Positions 62,690 through 64,000 of a stretch of 64,000 nt of DNA are shown here, one piece after another. Below the pieces are notes generated by a model that worked only from the letters and a program-made list of their open reading frames with translations, ran no database searches and had not been told where the DNA came from. Position numbers and translations under genes: made by a program. Source of the DNA: Aphrophora alni. Taxonomy: Eukaryota > Arthropoda > Insecta > Hemiptera > Aphrophoridae. Each line of letters begins with the position of its first letter. Position 1 is the stretch's first letter. The stretch lies in contig OY740768.1 in NCBI GenBank assembly GCA_963513935.1, positions 20,707,177 to 20,771,176 on the forward strand, written 5' to 3'.

Positions 62690-63280
62690 TTTAAAAACTT
62701 TCAAACAAATAAAAGGATTTTTAGGACTACTAGGGTATTAACAAATCATTCATAAAGATTTCGCAAAAATAATTAAACTATTCAAAAAAAAATTTGGAGG
62801 AAAATCACGAAATTGTTATTAATAAATAATCCTGAGTATATAGACTGATTCGAAACATGGAAACACATATTAACTAATAAAACATTGTTACAATACCCTC
62901 ATTTTGATAAAGAATTTTTAATAACCACATACGGAAGTAATTTTGCAATAGGAGCAATTTTAAGCCAAGAAAATAATAAAAAGAACCTTCCCATAACATA
63001 CGCTAGTCGAACTTTAAACGATGGTGAGACCTACTACTCTGCAATCGAAGAAAAATTACTTGCAATTGTATTGCACCCAAACATTTCACACCATCTTATT
63101 TGGAAGAAAATTGAAAATTTATTAAGATCATAAACCCTTAAAAGAACCAAATTCAAAAATTTGAATATTGAGGTTAAAACTAGAGTAATATGACTATGAA
63201 ATAAAATAGAAAAAAGGAAAATTGAACTAAAATGCAGATGCACTGAACTTATCGTGTCATACAACGGAACAAAATTTAAC
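62690..63280 (+). pseudogene. Gypsy-like pol: connection and RNase H domain
   Basis: 'IKGFLGLLGY' near 62,713 is the connection motif after the Gypsy RT. An uninterrupted frame at 62,885-63,133 then encodes most of an RNase H, with 'LQYPHFDKEFLITTYGSNFA' leading to 'IGAILSQ' and later 'LPITYASRTLNDGETYYSAI' and 'EEKLLAIV'. Where active members have T-T-D-A-S, this copy has T-T-Y-G-S, so a catalytic Asp has become Tyr (62,930). The frame shifts after about 63,080, and further matches appear in other frames to about 63,245. Integrase is not seen. Confidence 0.75.
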
Positions 63281-63556
63281 AATTAAAATAATTTATAAAC
63301 AAGCCATTTTATAAACTCTAAAATTGTTGTATTTATAGTTATGATCAATCCCATTATTTATGTTCACTCCAAACTATTATCATTTGTAAATGCTATATTG
63401 ACGTTACATCCTTTTCCTAATTGAATTTTAAATTTACAATTCTTTATGTTTCAGTCCTATTTAATGTAGTACGACATATTTTATTTTAATTTGTTTTTCT
63501 TTGTCATTTATCAGCTGTGTATTATTATTTAAAATTTGTTTATTATATAATTTATT

Positions 63557-63561
<5 letters not shown>

Positions 63562-63631
<70 letters not shown>
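63562..63631. repeat. (AT)n microsatellite
   Basis: AT tract of about 70 bases, about 270 bases before protease exon 3. Confidence 0.97.
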
Positions 63632-63632
<1 letters not shown>

Positions 63633-63903
63633 TCTAATAAAAATATACAAGTTTTAATAAATTTTTTTTCCGAGTAGTGGTATTCTAAATCAAATGTTAA
63701 TCAATCAATCCAGCTATTGTTTTATTTTAAAATCGGGGGAAAATACACATATTTTGTTTTAGAAAAGGTTAAAAAGTACATTAAGTGTTTTATACCGGAT
63801 GTTTGTTACTTGCAGAATATTTAGGTTTATTATGTGTAGTAAGTATTTAGATATGTTATTGCTTGTTGTTTGTAAATACTCTGTTTTTTATTTTATAATT
63901 TAG

Positions 63904-64000
63904 ATGTTACGAAAGATTTGACATTGCAGTTATGGTGTTAAGTAAGCCAGTTCGCTACAGTGGAATCAAACTCCCTAAACCTGTTACGCTATATAAGAAT
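63904..64000 (+). CDS. Trypsin-like serine protease, exon 3 (catalytic Asp), cut by window edge
   Basis: The acceptor tttatttttattttataatttag precedes this exon. Its first base completes codon 161 (Lys) begun in exon 2, and 32 more codons are visible. 'YERFDIAVMVLSKPV' is the S1 Asp motif (usual form DIAL/DIAV), making Asp167 the predicted catalytic acid. Cys162 just before it may pair with a cysteine in the exon 2 insertion (inference). The reading frame is open to the last base of the window. The catalytic Ser (GDSGGP motif), the substrate pocket and the stop codon must lie to the right, so whether the protease is active cannot be judged here. Confidence 0.86.

Larger units (their letters stand above)
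61100..63290 (+). mobile_element. Degenerate Ty3/Gypsy-like retrotransposon pol, interrupted
   Basis: Order along the plus strand: a pre-RT linker (about 61,105-61,310), the N-terminal half of the reverse transcriptase (61,311-61,515), a 0.77-kb AT-rich interruption with a microsatellite (61,516-62,282), the rest of the reverse transcriptase with its YLDD motif (62,283-62,660), the RT-RNase H connection (62,690-62,790) and RNase H (62,840-63,280). The motif order and wording are those of the 17.6/297/gypsy group. Many stops and frameshifts show an old dead copy. No integrase, LTR, tRNA primer site or envelope gene is recognisable. It is sense-oriented in intron 2 of the protease. Confidence 0.75.
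56666..63903 (+). other. Intron 2 of the serine protease, loaded with mobile-element remnants
   Basis: This is a GT-AG intron of 7,238 bases, phase 2. It holds minus-strand Jockey-like reverse transcriptase and Penelope-like fragments (56.9-57.95 kb), a possible Gag-like remnant (59.2 kb), short tandem repeats (59.7-60.0 kb), a broken plus-strand Ty3/Gypsy-like pol (61.1-63.3 kb) and two long AT microsatellites. None of the internal ORFs looks like an additional protease exon. Confidence 0.7.

Noticed and set aside
1..64000. CRISPR arrays, prophage, operons or bacterial signals
   Set aside because: None seen; spliced gene structure and repeat content are those of an animal genome.

Overview
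The window is AT-rich animal nuclear DNA, most likely from an insect. Three things point there: a spliced trypsin-family gene with GT-AG introns, very long (AT)n microsatellites every few kilobases, and remnants of several insect-type mobile elements (piggyBac-like, Penelope-like, Jockey-like, Ty3/Gypsy-like, a tRNA-derived SINE and a solo-LTR candidate). A hemipteran is my guess from the overall flavour, but the sequence alone does not settle it. There are no operons, ribosome binding sites or CRISPR arrays.

Layout. Positions 1-54,600 are essentially intergenic or belong to very long introns. Inside this stretch I recognise: a short protein-like ORF at 1.4 kb; a decayed piggyBac-like element with palindromic TGTCCTC/GAGGACA motifs (2.7-4.0 kb); a three-copy tRNA-headed SINE arranged as an inverted repeat (11 kb); a 958-bp solo-LTR candidate in minus orientation (17.7-18.7 kb); a protein-like ORF and a CTCF-like motif (24.5-24.9 kb); five diverged copies of an unnamed ~100-130 bp dispersed repeat (27.8, 33.6, 44.0, 48.5 and 51.5 kb); a second unnamed repeat pair (38.6 and 41.0 kb); a possible minus-strand exon (39.5 kb); a Penelope-like 3' end (40.2-40.8 kb); and a degenerate tandem array (52.1-53.5 kb).

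The only confident host gene is a secreted trypsin-like serine protease on the plus strand. It starts at 54,651 and runs off the right edge. Three exons are visible: signal peptide, pro-region and activation site in exon 1; catalytic His in exon 2; catalytic Asp in exon 3. The intron phases agree. The exon with the catalytic Ser lies outside the window. Its 7.2-kb second intron holds Jockey-like and Penelope-like remnants on the minus strand and a broken Ty3/Gypsy-like pol on the plus strand.

I see no convincing new multi-gene system. The observations most worth following are the palindromic motif set of the piggyBac-like element, the dispersed repeat family, the solo-LTR candidate with its internal ACGTCGA repeats, the protease's cysteine-rich insertion, and a few short protein-like ORFs in otherwise empty DNA.
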